From the NCBI GenBank assembly GCA_902595125.1, contig CACJOY010000001.1:186001-250000 (forward strand): a DNA stretch of 64,000 nucleotides. Direction: 5' to 3'. The notes below the pieces were generated by a model. The model worked only from the letters and a program-made list of their open reading frames with translations, made no database searches and was not told where the DNA came from. The DNA comes from an uncultured Pelagibacteraceae bacterium. Lineage in GTDB: Bacteria; Pseudomonadota; Alphaproteobacteria; Pelagibacterales; Pelagibacteraceae. The position numbers and the translations under genes were made by a program. Of the stretch, positions 43,842 through 53,458 are shown one piece after another (the first letter of the stretch is position 1; every line of letters starts with the position of its first letter).

Positions 43842-44297
43842 ATGGTCACTTTAGAAGAATTTAAAAAAAAACACTCAGATAAGTGTAGATTAATAGGTTT
43901 GGACCTTGGTTCTAAAAGAATCGGTATATCTATTTGTGATGAAAAACAATTAATCGCCACACCATTAAAAACAATTAATAGAAACTCCTTAGAAGAATTA
44001 ATTGATGAACTAAAGATTATTATAAGCGAAAACGATATTAAGGGGATCATTATTGGAAATCCTTTAAATATGGACGGTTCATCTGGTAGATCAGCTCAAT
44101 CTGTTAAAGATACGTCTGAAAATATCCAAAAAAATATCAATATACCAATTTGCTTGTGGGATGAAAGATTATCAACAGTTGGTGCTTTTAATCTTTCTAG
44201 TCAATTAGATGTAAATATAAGTAAAAGAGAAAAAAAAATTGATGAAAATGCCGCTGCATTTATATTGCAAGGAGCAATAGATTTTTTAAACAATTAA
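43842..44297 (+). CDS. ruvX: YqgF/RuvX family nuclease (pre-16S rRNA or Holliday junction)
   Basis: The 151 residues have the RNase H-like fold of the YqgF family: LIGLDLGSKRIGISICDEK near 17-35, IIGNPLNMDGSSGRSAQSVK near 69-88, CLWDERLSTVGAF near 108-120, and the final DENAAAFILQGAIDFL. In E. coli the homolog processes the 5' end of 16S rRNA; a resolvase role has also been proposed. The Asp residues of the active site are present. It lies divergent from gatC and 42 bases before pyrB. Confidence 0.93.
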   Translation: MVTLEEFKKKHSDKCRLIGLDLGSKRIGISICDEKQLIATPLKTINRNSLEELIDELKIIISENDIKGIIIGNPLNMDGSSGRSAQSVKDTSENIQKNINIPICLWDERLSTVGAFNLSSQLDVNISKREKKIDENAAAFILQGAIDFLNN

Positions 44298-44339
44298 TAC
44301 TTGCTATTATAGTACTTTATAGTTATAGAGTTGGTTTTA

Positions 44340-45281
44340 ATGGCAATTAAAACAAATAAAGCTATTAAAATTTCCCAAAAACATTTGCTAGGTATTCAAG
44401 AATTATCAATAAATGATGTTAATTTAATACTTGATGAAGCACATAAATTTATAAAAGTTAATCAGAGTAAAAATAAGAAAATTGATGCTTTAAGAGGTAA
44501 AACTCAAATCAATTTATTTTTTGAGCCATCTACAAGGACACAGAGTTCATTTGAACTAGCTGGTAAAAGACTAGGCGCAGATGTTATGTCCATGAACATT
44601 AGTAATTCAGCAATTAAAAAAGGTGAAACATTAATTGATACAGCAATGACTTTAAATGCAATGCATCCAGACATTATTGTAATAAGACACCAAGACTCTG
44701 GTGCATGTAATTTATTATCTCAAAAAGTTAATTGTGCAGTGCTGAATGCTGGTGATGGTAGAAGAGAACATCCAACACAAGCTTTATTAGATGCATTAAC
44801 AATTATAAATCGTAAAAAAAAAATTGAAGGTTTAAAAATTGCAATATGTGGTGATATACTTCATTCCAGAGTAGCTAGATCAAATATTTATTTACTTAAT
44901 ATGCTGGGTGCTGAAGTAAATATAATCGCTCCAACAAATTTAATGCCACGAGAAATTGGAAAATTCGGTGTTAATACTTTTACTGATATGAAAAAAGGTT
45001 TGAAAGATTGTGATATCGTTATGATGTTAAGATTACAAAATGAAAGAATGACAAGTTCATATCTTTCATCAAATAGAGAATATTATGAGTACTATGGATT
45101 AACTCCAGACAAATTGGAACATGCAAAATCTGATGCATTAATTATGCATCCTGGTCCAATGAATAGAGGTATAGAAATTGATACAATGTTAGCAGATGAC
45201 ATAAATAAAAGTGTAATTAAAGAACAAGTTGAACTTGGGGTTGCTGTGAGAATGGCTTGTTTAAAAATATTTTGTACATAG
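44340..45281 (+). CDS. pyrB: Aspartate carbamoyltransferase catalytic subunit
   Basis: PyrB joins carbamoyl phosphate and aspartate in pyrimidine synthesis. I start at the ATG at 44340 (313 residues, [18 protein letters not shown]); a TTG three codons upstream is the alternative. Motifs: [20 protein letters not shown] near 57-76 (carbamoyl phosphate site), [20 protein letters not shown] near 132-151, and [11 protein letters not shown] near 264-274. No pyrI-type regulatory gene is adjacent; instead the stop directly precedes a pyrC-like gene, the pyrBC' arrangement of many proteobacteria. Confidence 0.96.
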   Translation: MAIKTNKAIKISQKHLLGIQELSINDVNLILDEAHKFIKVNQSKNKKIDALRGKTQINLFFEPSTRTQSSFELAGKRLGADVMSMNISNSAIKKGETLIDTAMTLNAMHPDIIVIRHQDSGACNLLSQKVNCAVLNAGDGRREHPTQALLDALTIINRKKKIEGLKIAICGDILHSRVARSNIYLLNMLGAEVNIIAPTNLMPREIGKFGVNTFTDMKKGLKDCDIVMMLRLQNERMTSSYLSSNREYYEYYGLTPDKLEHAKSDALIMHPGPMNRGIEIDTMLADDINKSVIKEQVELGVAVRMACLKIFCT

Positions 45282-46568
45282 ATGAAAAAACAATATTTTA
45301 TAAATGCAAACATAATAGATCCTCATAACTCAATTAATGAAATTGGAGGTTTAATTATAAGCGAAGATGGTAAAATCGAAGCCATAGGTAAAAAAGTAAA
45401 TACCAACAATCTTCCAAGTAGAGAAAAGCCTATTGATCTAAAAGGAAAATATATTTTTCCAGGATTGGTGGATATGCGAGTTTTTGTTGGTGAGCCTGGA
45501 TATGAATATAAAGAGAATTTTAGAACTTTAAGCAATGCGGCATTATCAGGTGGGGTTACCTCAGTAGTTACAATGCCTAATACAGATCCAATAATTGACA
45601 ATGTATCCATAGTTGATTTTTTAAAAAGAAGAGGAAGAGATAAATCAAAAATAAATATTTTCCCATGTGCTTCTCTAACGAAAAACATTGAAGGAACAAA
45701 CATGACAGAATTTGGTCTTTTGCAAAGTAAAGGGATAATTGCTTTCACAGATGGAATAAAAACAATTCAAAATCCCAGATTAATGTCAAGAATAATGAAT
45801 TCAGCTAAAGATTTAGGTTGTTTAGTTATGCAGCACGCAGAAGATTATGAACTTGCAAAAAATGGTATGATAAATTCTGGTATTATCGCATCTAAATTAG
45901 GATTATCAGGTATACCTGAGATCGCTGAGAGAATATTAATAGAAAGAGATTTAACATTACTTGAAAAAGCTAAATGTAGATATCACATATCTCAGTTATC
46001 ATCGCAAAAATCAATTGAAGTGATTAAATATAAAAAAGAGGTTGTAAAATTCACATCAGGAGTTTCTATTAACAACCTTTCTTTGAATGAAAATGATATT
46101 GGAGATTTTAGAACTTTTTTGAAATTATCCCCGCCATTAAGAAGAGAAGAAGATAGATTGGCTTTAGTTCAGGGATTAAAAGATAATCTAATTGATGTTA
46201 TTGTTTCAGATCATAAACCAGAAGATGAGGAGTCAAAAAGGTTAACTTTTGCACAAGCAGCAACAGGCGCATCTGGTATCGAAACTCTCTTAGCTCTAAG
46301 TTTAGAATTATATCACAATGAGTCTCTTAAACTTGAAACTATTATTAGAGCTCTAACATCAAATCCAGCTAAGATATTAAAAATAAACAAAGGTAATTTA
46401 TCAGTCGGTAATGATGCTGACTTATGTATTGTCGATATAAATAAACCCTGGATTGTAAAAAAAGATAATTTAATTTCAAAATCAAAAAATACTTCAATCG
46501 AAGATAAAAAACTTCAAGGAAAAGTTACAAATACATTTGTAAAAGGCAAAGAATTATTTAAGCTATAA
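45282..46568 (+). CDS. pyrC: Dihydroorotase-like protein lacking the HxH metal motif
   Basis: A 428-residue amidohydrolase of the dihydroorotase group, directly after pyrB. The fold outline is clear: FPGLVDMRVFVGEPGYEYKE near 59-78, GGVTSVVTMPNTDP near 89-102, MQHAEDYELAKNG near 184-196, SDHKPEDEESKRLTFAQ, and a C-terminal GNDADLCIVDI. Active enzymes have DMHxH at the first site; here positions 66 and 68 are Arg and Phe, and the SDHxPH signature is altered to SDHKPEDE. This resembles the noncatalytic PyrC' partners that support the PyrB dodecamer in Pseudomonas. A true dihydroorotase should then be elsewhere. Some alphaproteobacterial enzymes share this deviation, so inactivity is an inference. 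Confidence 0.88.
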   Translation: MKKQYFINANIIDPHNSINEIGGLIISEDGKIEAIGKKVNTNNLPSREKPIDLKGKYIFPGLVDMRVFVGEPGYEYKENFRTLSNAALSGGVTSVVTMPNTDPIIDNVSIVDFLKRRGRDKSKINIFPCASLTKNIEGTNMTEFGLLQSKGIIAFTDGIKTIQNPRLMSRIMNSAKDLGCLVMQHAEDYELAKNGMINSGIIASKLGLSGIPEIAERILIERDLTLLEKAKCRYHISQLSSQKSIEVIKYKKEVVKFTSGVSINNLSLNENDIGDFRTFLKLSPPLRREEDRLALVQGLKDNLIDVIVSDHKPEDEESKRLTFAQAATGASGIETLLALSLELYHNESLKLETIIRALTSNPAKILKINKGNLSVGNDADLCIVDINKPWIVKKDNLISKSKNTSIEDKKLQGKVTNTFVKGKELFKL

Positions 46569-46569
46569 T

Positions 46570-47148
46570 ATGGATATTTTTTTGATAGGTATGATGTGTT
46601 ACCTAATGGGCTCAATTCCATTTGGTTTTATACTTACAAAAATATTTTTAAAAAAAGATATCAGAGAGATTGGTTCTGGAAATATAGGTGCAACTAATAC
46701 TCTAAGAACTGGAAATAAAACTATTGGTTATTCAACATTAACCTTAGATATTTTAAAAGCTATAATACCAGTTATCTATGTTAAAATTTTTTATCAAGAC
46801 TTTTTATATATAGCTTCTTTATGTGCATTCTTAGGTCATTTATTTCCAATATGGCTTAAGTTTAAAGGAGGCAAAGGTGTTGCAACTTATGTTGGAATTT
46901 TATTTGCTATAAATATTTATTTTGGAATTATCTTTACTATTTCTTGGTTTGTAACTTTTTTTATTTCTAGATATTCATCACTTTCATCGTTAATAGGTGC
47001 AGCTTCTATACCAATCTATTTGTTAATTTTAACAGATTTTGATCAAGTGATTTTTTTTGCTATAATGTTTGTCTTAATATTTTTTACCCATAGAGAAAAT
47101 ATCAAAAGATTGAAAAATAAAGAAGAAACTAAGACAAAAATTTATTAA
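46570..47148 (+). CDS. plsY: Glycerol-3-phosphate acyltransferase PlsY
   Basis: PlsY transfers an acyl group from acyl-phosphate (made by PlsX, gene at 8080) to glycerol 3-phosphate at the inner membrane. The 192 residues have about five spans and the three PlsY motifs: GSIPFGFILTKIFLKKDIRE near 14-33, GSGNIGATNTLRTGNK near 36-51, and LGHLFPIWLKFKGGKGVATY near 86-105. It starts 1 base after the pyrC-like gene and precedes topA by 36 bases. Confidence 0.95.
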   Translation: MDIFLIGMMCYLMGSIPFGFILTKIFLKKDIREIGSGNIGATNTLRTGNKTIGYSTLTLDILKAIIPVIYVKIFYQDFLYIASLCAFLGHLFPIWLKFKGGKGVATYVGILFAINIYFGIIFTISWFVTFFISRYSSLSSLIGAASIPIYLLILTDFDQVIFFAIMFVLIFFTHRENIKRLKNKEETKTKIY

Positions 47149-47184
47149 TTTGACTATCTAGGTCTTTTGGGTAGTTTGTAGACT

Positions 47185-49752
47185 ATGAATTTGGTCATTG
47201 TTGAAAGTCCTGCAAAAGCGAAAACTATCAATAAATATTTAGGTGATAATTACAGAGTTTTAGCTAGTTACGGCCATATTAGGGATTTACCTTCTAAGAA
47301 TGGATCTGTTGACCCTGAACAAGATTTTAAAATGCAGTGGGAGGTTGATAGTTTTTCAAAAAAATATCTTAAAGAAATAACCGATGCAGCAAAAGATTCA
47401 TCTAAGATTATATTAGCTACCGACCCTGATCGTGAAGGTGAAGCTATTGCTTGGCATGTAAAAGAATATTTAAATGAAAAAAAACTTTTAAAAGATAAAG
47501 AAATCGAAAGAGTCGTATTTAATGAAATAACCAAAAAAGCTGTCATAAAGGGAATCGAAAACCCAAGGCAAATTGAACCTCATCTAGTTGATGCTTATAT
47601 GGCCAGAAGAGCTTTAGATTACTTAGTGGGTTTTAATATTTCACCAATACTTTGGACAAAGCTCCCGGGTTCAAAATCTGCAGGAAGAGTTCAATCTGTT
47701 GCTTTAAAATTAATTACTGAGAGAGAACATCAAATTGAATCATTTAAACCAGAGGAGTTTTGGACTTTAAGTATAAACTTTACTGATCAAAATAATCAAA
47801 ATATTACTGCAAGTATCAGTCAATTAGATAATAATAAAATTGAAAAATTTTCATTCAGAAACAAAGATGAAATAAATAAAGCTATAGCAAATATAAATAA
47901 AAAAAAATTTAGTATAACAGATATTTCAAGTAAAGTAGTTAATAGAAATCCATCTGGTCCATTCACTACATCTACTCTTCAGCAAACTGCATCGAGTAGA
48001 TTGGGTTTTGGTGCATCTAGAACAATGCAAATTGCACAAAAACTTTATCAAGGTATAGAGATAGAAGGTGAAACGATTGGTTTGATCACTTATATGAGGA
48101 CTGATGGAACTAATTTATCTAAAGATGCGGTTTCAGCTTTCAGAGATTATATTCAAAAAGAAATTGGTAGTGAATATTTACCTAAGGATGCTTTAAATTA
48201 CTCTGGTAAAAAAGCCAAAAATGCCCAAGAAGCTCACGAAGCAATTAGACCTACAGATATTGTCAGAACACCCCAAAGTGTTAAAAAATATTTAAGTACA
48301 GATCAAAATAAACTATATGACCTTATTTGGAGTAGAGCGTTATCTTCTCAAATGGAATCAGCTAAGTTTGATAGAAATACTATTACAATAACTTCAGAAA
48401 ATAATGATACTATTTGCAAAGCTAGCGGGTCTGTGCTCAAATTTGATGGATTTTTAAAAATTTATAATAATCAAAGTAAGGATGATGATGAAAATATTTT
48501 ACCAGCTGTGTCTAAAGGTCTTGTTAATATCGAGGCATTAGTGGACGAACAACATTATACACAACCCCCACCAAGGTACTCAGAGGCAAGTTTAGTAAAA
48601 AAACTAGAGGAGCTAGGTATTGGAAGACCATCTACTTATGCAAGTATTATTTCAACTATTGCTAATAGAGGATATGCAGAAATAATAAATAAAAGATTTT
48701 TTCCTACTGACAGAGGCAAATTAATCTCTGCCTTTTTAGAAAAATTGTTTTCAAAATATGTAGATTATAATTTTACTGCAGGATTAGAAGATCAACTTGA
48801 CGAGATTACCTCAGGTAAAGAAAGCTGGATAAAAGTTTTAGAGCTTTTTTGGAAAGATTTCAACAATAACGTTTCTGAGGTAAAAGAGAAAAGAACAAGA
48901 GAAGTTCTTGATCTTCTTAATGAAAGTTTAGGCGAACTTGTATTTGACAAAGATCATGATGGAAAGATTATTAGACAATGCCAATTATGCAGCACCGGAA
49001 CCTTAAGTCTTAAGAATAGTTTTAGAGGGGGTGCTTTCATTGGATGTTCAAATTATCCAGATTGTAAATTTACTAGACCGTTATCTAAATCAAAAGCTGC
49101 TGCTCAAGCTCAGTTAGCAGAACCAATATTGCTTGGTCAAAATGAAGATGGTAAAGATATCTTTTTAAAAAACGGTAGATTTGGTCCCTATCTCCAGTAT
49201 GAAATTATTAAAGATAAAGAAAATATTGAAATTAAAAAAAAGAAAAAAAAGAAAACAAAAAATAAGATTAATGATAATGTTAAAAACATATCTATTCCAA
49301 AGGGTATTGATCTCAAAACCGTTGATTTAGACAAGGCTAAATTCTTATGTTCTTTACCAAAAAGTCTCGGAATTAATCCTGAGAATGAAAAAGAAATTAT
49401 TTTAAATACAGGTAGATTTGGTCCTTATTTAAAATGTGAAAATAAATCTGCAAGAATTGAAAATGTAGACGAAATATTTTCAATCGGTCTGAATAGAGCT
49501 ATCACGCTAATTGCTGAGGCCAAACCAGGAAGAATGTCTTCATCTATCATTAAAGATTTAGGTGAACATCCAGAAGATAAGAAACCTGTTAGAGTCATGA
49601 AAGGTCAGTATGGTCCTTATATTAAATACAAGTCCTTAAATGCGACAATACCAGAGGAAAAAGATCCTGCTGAACTCACTATGGAAGAAGCACTAATATT
49701 AATTGAGAAAAGAAAAGAATACGATAAAAATAAAAAAAAGAAAAAAAAATGA
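47185..49752 (+). CDS. topA: DNA topoisomerase I
   Basis: A type IA topoisomerase of 855 residues that relaxes negative supercoils. The Toprim domain has LVIVESPAKAKTINKYLG near 3-20 and ILATDPDREGEAIAWH near 75-90; the active-site Tyr is in GLITYMRTDGTNLSKDA near 300-316. One four-Cys zinc finger is visible (CQLCSTG...GCSNYPDC near 594-625), followed by three C-terminal CRPT-type repeats with GRFGPYLQY, GRFGPYLKCE and GQYGPYIKY. A Lys-rich linker separates the first two. The C-terminus ends in a poly-Lys run. The stop overlaps the next start by 4 bases. Confidence 0.96.
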   Translation: MNLVIVESPAKAKTINKYLGDNYRVLASYGHIRDLPSKNGSVDPEQDFKMQWEVDSFSKKYLKEITDAAKDSSKIILATDPDREGEAIAWHVKEYLNEKKLLKDKEIERVVFNEITKKAVIKGIENPRQIEPHLVDAYMARRALDYLVGFNISPILWTKLPGSKSAGRVQSVALKLITEREHQIESFKPEEFWTLSINFTDQNNQNITASISQLDNNKIEKFSFRNKDEINKAIANINKKKFSITDISSKVVNRNPSGPFTTSTLQQTASSRLGFGASRTMQIAQKLYQGIEIEGETIGLITYMRTDGTNLSKDAVSAFRDYIQKEIGSEYLPKDALNYSGKKAKNAQEAHEAIRPTDIVRTPQSVKKYLSTDQNKLYDLIWSRALSSQMESAKFDRNTITITSENNDTICKASGSVLKFDGFLKIYNNQSKDDDENILPAVSKGLVNIEALVDEQHYTQPPPRYSEASLVKKLEELGIGRPSTYASIISTIANRGYAEIINKRFFPTDRGKLISAFLEKLFSKYVDYNFTAGLEDQLDEITSGKESWIKVLELFWKDFNNNVSEVKEKRTREVLDLLNESLGELVFDKDHDGKIIRQCQLCSTGTLSLKNSFRGGAFIGCSNYPDCKFTRPLSKSKAAAQAQLAEPILLGQNEDGKDIFLKNGRFGPYLQYEIIKDKENIEIKKKKKKKTKNKINDNVKNISIPKGIDLKTVDLDKAKFLCSLPKSLGINPENEKEIILNTGRFGPYLKCENKSARIENVDEIFSIGLNRAITLIAEAKPGRMSSSIIKDLGEHPEDKKPVRVMKGQYGPYIKYKSLNATIPEEKDPAELTMEEALILIEKRKEYDKNKKKKKK

Positions 49753-50033
49753 AAAAAGTATTTATATATACGATAATATTATTTTTTACTTTTACATTGA
49801 AAGTTTTATCAGATGATAAACAATGTAATGATTTCAAGAAATATTCAGTAGATTATATGAAATGTAAAACAAACCAATTAAAGATTAAAACACTTGAAAC
49901 TGGAAAAAAAATAAAGGATAAAACAGTAAGTACTAGTAAAAATATAATAAAAGATACTAAAGAATATCAAAGTAAAGAGTGGTCTGAAGAGAAAGAAAAA
50001 ATTAATAAGATAAAAGAGAAAGTCTTTGATTAA
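49749..50033 (+). CDS. Small exported protein of unknown function
   Basis: A 94-residue protein I do not recognise. It has a clear signal peptide (KKVFIYTIILFFTFTLKVLS, likely cut before DDKQ). The mature part of about 73 residues has two Cys near residues 26 and 39, which could form a disulfide, and a long charged helix rich in Lys, Glu and Thr (TGKKIKDKTVSTSKNIIKDT) with heptad-like spacing, so a coiled coil or surface-binding role is possible. It overlaps topA by 4 bases and the RidA gene by 1, so it is cotranscribed with both. No homolog was recalled. Confidence 0.7.
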   Translation: MKKVFIYTIILFFTFTLKVLSDDKQCNDFKKYSVDYMKCKTNQLKIKTLETGKKIKDKTVSTSKNIIKDTKEYQSKEWSEEKEKINKIKEKVFD

Positions 50034-50494
50034 TGTCCTTTAAAGAGAATCTAGAAAAAAATAATATTATTTTACCAAAAGCTGCTGATCCTGTTGGTTC
50101 TTATGTAGCATCAAAAATTTCAGGTAAACTCATATTTATATCAGGACAAATTTCAATTGATGAAAATGGTGTTTTGATAAAAGGAAAACTTGGGAATGAA
50201 TTAGACGTAGAGGCTGGTTATAATGCTGCAAAAAGATGTGCTTTAAGTATAGTTGCTCAAGTAAAAAAAATATGTAACGATGATTTGGAAAAAGTTAAAT
50301 CTTGCATAAAATTAACTGGATATGTTAATTCAACAAATGATTTTACTGATCAGCCAAAAGTTATAAATGGTGCTTCTGATTTAATTGCATCTGTTTTTGG
50401 TGATGCAGGAATGCATACAAGAGCAGCTGTAAGTGTTAATAGTCTTCCATTAGGTGTTGCTGTAGAAGTTGATGCTATATTTGAGCTAAATTAA
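50033..50494 (+). CDS. RidA/YjgF-family protein
   Basis: A 153-residue trimer-forming protein of the RidA superfamily, which includes enamine/imine deaminases that clear reactive PLP-enzyme by-products. It shows LIFISGQISIDENGVLIKGKLG near 34-55, AAKRCALSIVAQVKKIC near 64-80, KSCIKLTGYVNSTNDFTDQP near 89-108, and the terminal VEVDAIFEL. The Arg that defines deaminating RidA members (in the CxVxVR motif) is not clearly present, and this looks more like the YjgF subgroup with NASDLI-type segments. Specific substrate unclear. It ends 3 bases before the convergent ugd gene. Confidence 0.85.
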   Translation: MSFKENLEKNNIILPKAADPVGSYVASKISGKLIFISGQISIDENGVLIKGKLGNELDVEAGYNAAKRCALSIVAQVKKICNDDLEKVKSCIKLTGYVNSTNDFTDQPKVINGASDLIASVFGDAGMHTRAAVSVNSLPLGVAVEVDAIFELN

Positions 50495-50497
50495 AAT

Positions 50498-51796
50498 TTA
50501 TTTTCCAATACAGTAGTATTTAAAACCTTGATTTATAATTTTCGATGGTGAGTATATATTTCTCATATCATATATAATAAATTTTTTACCTTTTACTAAA
50601 TTTCTAAAATTAATTGACTTAAAATCATTCCATTCTGTATGAATTATTACAAGATCTGAGCCTTTTACAGAATCTTTGATATTATCAATATAAGAAACAT
50701 TTTTAGTTTTTGAAAATTCTTTTTTAAATCCAGTCGGGTCATAATATTTTATTTTTGCGCCTTTTTTTACTAAAGCTGGTATCATTGATAAGCTTGATGA
50801 GTCTCTCATATCATCGGTGTTAGCTTTAAATGTAACACCCAAAAAAGTTATTCTCTTGTTTCTAATCTTGTTTTTCAAAATTTTGAAAACTCTACCTAAT
50901 AAAAGATTAGATCGATTTTTGTTAGATTTTATTACTGACTTTATTACTGATAAATCAGTTTTGAATTTATCAGCAGTTGAAGTTATAGCTTTGGTATCTT
51001 TTGGAAAACAAGATCCACCATATGCTGGACCAGCTCTTAAAAAACGACCACCTATTCTTTTATCTAAACCCATTCCAATTGAAATATCTTCTACATCTAT
51101 CCCAGTTTTTTCACACAAATTCGCTATTTCATTAATAAATGTAATTTTTGTAGCCAAAAATGCATTTGAGGCATATTTAATCAACTCTGCAGCTTTTCGC
51201 GATGTATTAATGTACTGAGCTCCTTTAGAAATTAGAGGTGTGTACAAAGTATTCATAATACGATTAGACTTTTTATCATTAGCACCTACAACTATTCTAT
51301 CAGGATACGTAAAATCTCTTATAGCCTCACCTTCTCTAAGAAATTCAGGATTAGATATTACCGCAAATTTATTCTTATTATTTCTTTTTAATAAAATTTT
51401 TTCAATTTCATCACCTGTTGTTACAGGCACTGTGGACTTAGTGACTATTATCTTAAACTTATTAATAGATAAGCTGATCTCTTTTGCTACTTGATAAATT
51501 TGACTTAAATCTGCACTACTACCACCTTTTTTAGTAGGCGTTCCAACACAAACAAAAATAATATCTGAATCTTTAATAGATTTTTTTAAGTTATTTGAAA
51601 ATTTTAATCTTTTGTTTTTAAAATTTTTTATTACTAGTTCAGTTAGACCGGGTTCATAGATAGGAATATTGCCTTTTTTTAGCGAATCAATTTTCTTTAA
51701 ATCTTTATCAACACAAATTACATCATTACCCAAGTCTGCGAAACATACTCCACTAACTAAACCAACATAGCCAGTTCCTATCATACAAAGCTTCAT
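50498..51796 (-). CDS. ugd: UDP-glucose 6-dehydrogenase
   Basis: Ugd oxidises UDP-glucose twice to UDP-glucuronate, a precursor for surface polysaccharides or lipids. The 432 residues have MIGTGYVGLVSGVCFADLG near 5-23 (NAD site), GTPTKKGGSSADLSQIYQV near 86-104, SNPEFLREGEAIRDF near 149-163, the catalytic Cys in GPAYGGSCFPKDTKA near 257-271, and LGVTFKANTDDMRDSSSL near 318-335. Intact. It overlaps galU by 4 bases, and galU supplies its substrate. Confidence 0.96.
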   Translation of the reverse strand: MKLCMIGTGYVGLVSGVCFADLGNDVICVDKDLKKIDSLKKGNIPIYEPGLTELVIKNFKNKRLKFSNNLKKSIKDSDIIFVCVGTPTKKGGSSADLSQIYQVAKEISLSINKFKIIVTKSTVPVTTGDEIEKILLKRNNKNKFAVISNPEFLREGEAIRDFTYPDRIVVGANDKKSNRIMNTLYTPLISKGAQYINTSRKAAELIKYASNAFLATKITFINEIANLCEKTGIDVEDISIGMGLDKRIGGRFLRAGPAYGGSCFPKDTKAITSTADKFKTDLSVIKSVIKSNKNRSNLLLGRVFKILKNKIRNKRITFLGVTFKANTDDMRDSSSLSMIPALVKKGAKIKYYDPTGFKKEFSKTKNVSYIDNIKDSVKGSDLVIIHTEWNDFKSINFRNLVKGKKFIIYDMRNIYSPSKIINQGFKYYCIGK

Positions 51797-52608
51797 GATT
51801 TTGCTATTTCTAATGTTGATTTAATATAACCACTCATACTTCCACAATCCAAATATTTTCCAGTGAAATTATGAGCAACAAATTTTTCATTATTTTGTAT
51901 CAATGATTGTATTGCATCAGTAATATGAATTTCACCACCTTTACCTGGTTTTTGATTTAACAATTTAGAAAATATCTTTTTTGGAAGAATATATCTTCCT
52001 ATTACAGCTTTATTTGATGGTGCTTTAGTGATTGAGGGTTTTTCAATTACATCTTTTATAACGTAATTATTTTTATTTAATTTTTTTCCTAATTTATAAA
52101 TTCCCCATCTTGAAACCGATTTTTTTGGGACGTTTATACTTGCCATTACAGATGATTTATAAAGATTATGTATATTAATCATCGACATTGAACAATTTTT
52201 CTTAATTATTAAATCATCAGGTAATAACATAAGAAAAAAATTATCAGTGATAAATTTTTTTGTTTTTAATACAGCATCACCTGTTCCCAAAGGTTTATTT
52301 TGGTAAACAAATTTAATCATCCTTTTATATTTTAAAATTTTTTTATATTCTTTAACAATTCTAGGATCTTTTTTTTTCTTAATAATCTTCTTAAAAAATT
52401 TATCATTGTAAAAATAATTTTTGATCATTTGTTTTTTTTTTGAAATAATGAAAACTACTTCTTTGATGCCAGCCTCAATACACTCATCTAGAATGTATTC
52501 AATTCCAGGTTTGCCATTAATAGGCAAAAGTTCTTTAGCAAAAACACTGGTCAAAGGTAATAAACGTGTGCCTAATCCGGCGAGTGGAATAATTGCTTGT
52601 TTAATCAT
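51793..52608 (-). CDS. galU: UTP-glucose-1-phosphate uridylyltransferase
   Basis: GalU makes UDP-glucose. The 271 residues start IKQAIIPLAGLGTRLLPLTS, the nucleotidyltransferase loop, with KELLPINGKPGIEYILDECI near 25-44, VYQNKPLGTGDAVLKTK near 99-115, LLPDDLIIKKNC, and KGGEIHITDAIQSLI near 221-235. It is a little shorter than the enteric enzyme (about 300). It precedes ugd with overlapping ends, so both steps to UDP-glucuronate are coupled. The start is 34 bases from the divergent panC start. Confidence 0.95.
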   Translation of the reverse strand: MIKQAIIPLAGLGTRLLPLTSVFAKELLPINGKPGIEYILDECIEAGIKEVVFIISKKKQMIKNYFYNDKFFKKIIKKKKDPRIVKEYKKILKYKRMIKFVYQNKPLGTGDAVLKTKKFITDNFFLMLLPDDLIIKKNCSMSMINIHNLYKSSVMASINVPKKSVSRWGIYKLGKKLNKNNYVIKDVIEKPSITKAPSNKAVIGRYILPKKIFSKLLNQKPGKGGEIHITDAIQSLIQNNEKFVAHNFTGKYLDCGSMSGYIKSTLEIAKS

Positions 52609-52642
52609 TTAAATGTTTTACTTATTAAAATATTTAATACAA

Positions 52643-53455
52643 ATGAAAATTTTATTAACAAATAATGATTTAAATGAGGCATTATTAGGTAACTCAAATA
52701 TAGGTTTTATACCTACAATGGGAAGTCTTCACAAAGGTCATATCTCATTAATTAGAAAATCATTAATTCAATGCAATAAAACTATTGTAAGTATATTTGT
52801 TAATCCTACTCAATTTAACAATAAAAATGATTACATAAAATACCCTCGAAATATAAAAAGTGATTTAAAAATTTTAAAAAAATTAAATGTAAATTTCATT
52901 TTCATACCAATAAAAAATCAAATTTATAACTCAAAAAATCCAATTAAAATTCAACTCTTAAAAAAAGATAAAATCCTATGCGCAAAATATAGAAAAGGCC
53001 ATTTTGAAGGGGTTATTGATGTGATGACTCGCTTAACAAAAATTGTAAAACCATCAAAAATATACATGGGGGAAAAAGATTTTCAGCAATTAATCTTAGT
53101 AAAGAGATTTATTGAAAAAAATTTTAAATCAAAAATTGTATCTTGCAAAACTATAAGAGATAAAAATAAACTAGCTCTATCCTCAAGAAATTTACTTTTA
53201 AAGAAAAATAATCTAATTAAAGCTGGAAAAATTGCTCAAAACTTAATTTCTTTTAAAAAACGATTTTTAAAAAAAATAATTTCAAAAAAAGTGATTTTAA
53301 CAAAAAAGAAAGAATTAAAAAAGAAATTCAATCTAAATATTGAATATCTAGAAATTAGAAATAAAAAAAATTTACAACCTTCTTACAAGATAAAAAATTC
53401 TAAAATATTCATTGCATATTACTTAAATAAAATAAGGCTAATTGATAATTTTTAA
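52643..53455 (+). CDS. panC: Pantoate-beta-alanine ligase
   Basis: PanC joins pantoate and beta-alanine to make pantothenate (vitamin B5). I prefer the ATG at 52643 (270 residues), since the first 10 residues from the ATG at 52613 are not family-like; either is possible. Motifs: IGFIPTMGSLHKGHISLIRK near 20-39 (HIGH-like ATP site), VSIFVNPTQFNNKNDYIKYP near 50-69, KYRKGHFEGVIDVMTRL, MGEKDFQQL near 145-153, and LALSSRNLLL near 178-187. Intact. The panB gene is not in this window. Confidence 0.92.
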   Translation: MKILLTNNDLNEALLGNSNIGFIPTMGSLHKGHISLIRKSLIQCNKTIVSIFVNPTQFNNKNDYIKYPRNIKSDLKILKKLNVNFIFIPIKNQIYNSKNPIKIQLLKKDKILCAKYRKGHFEGVIDVMTRLTKIVKPSKIYMGEKDFQQLILVKRFIEKNFKSKIVSCKTIRDKNKLALSSRNLLLKKNNLIKAGKIAQNLISFKKRFLKKIISKKVILTKKKELKKKFNLNIEYLEIRNKKNLQPSYKIKNSKIFIAYYLNKIRLIDNF

Positions 53456-53458
53456 TAT

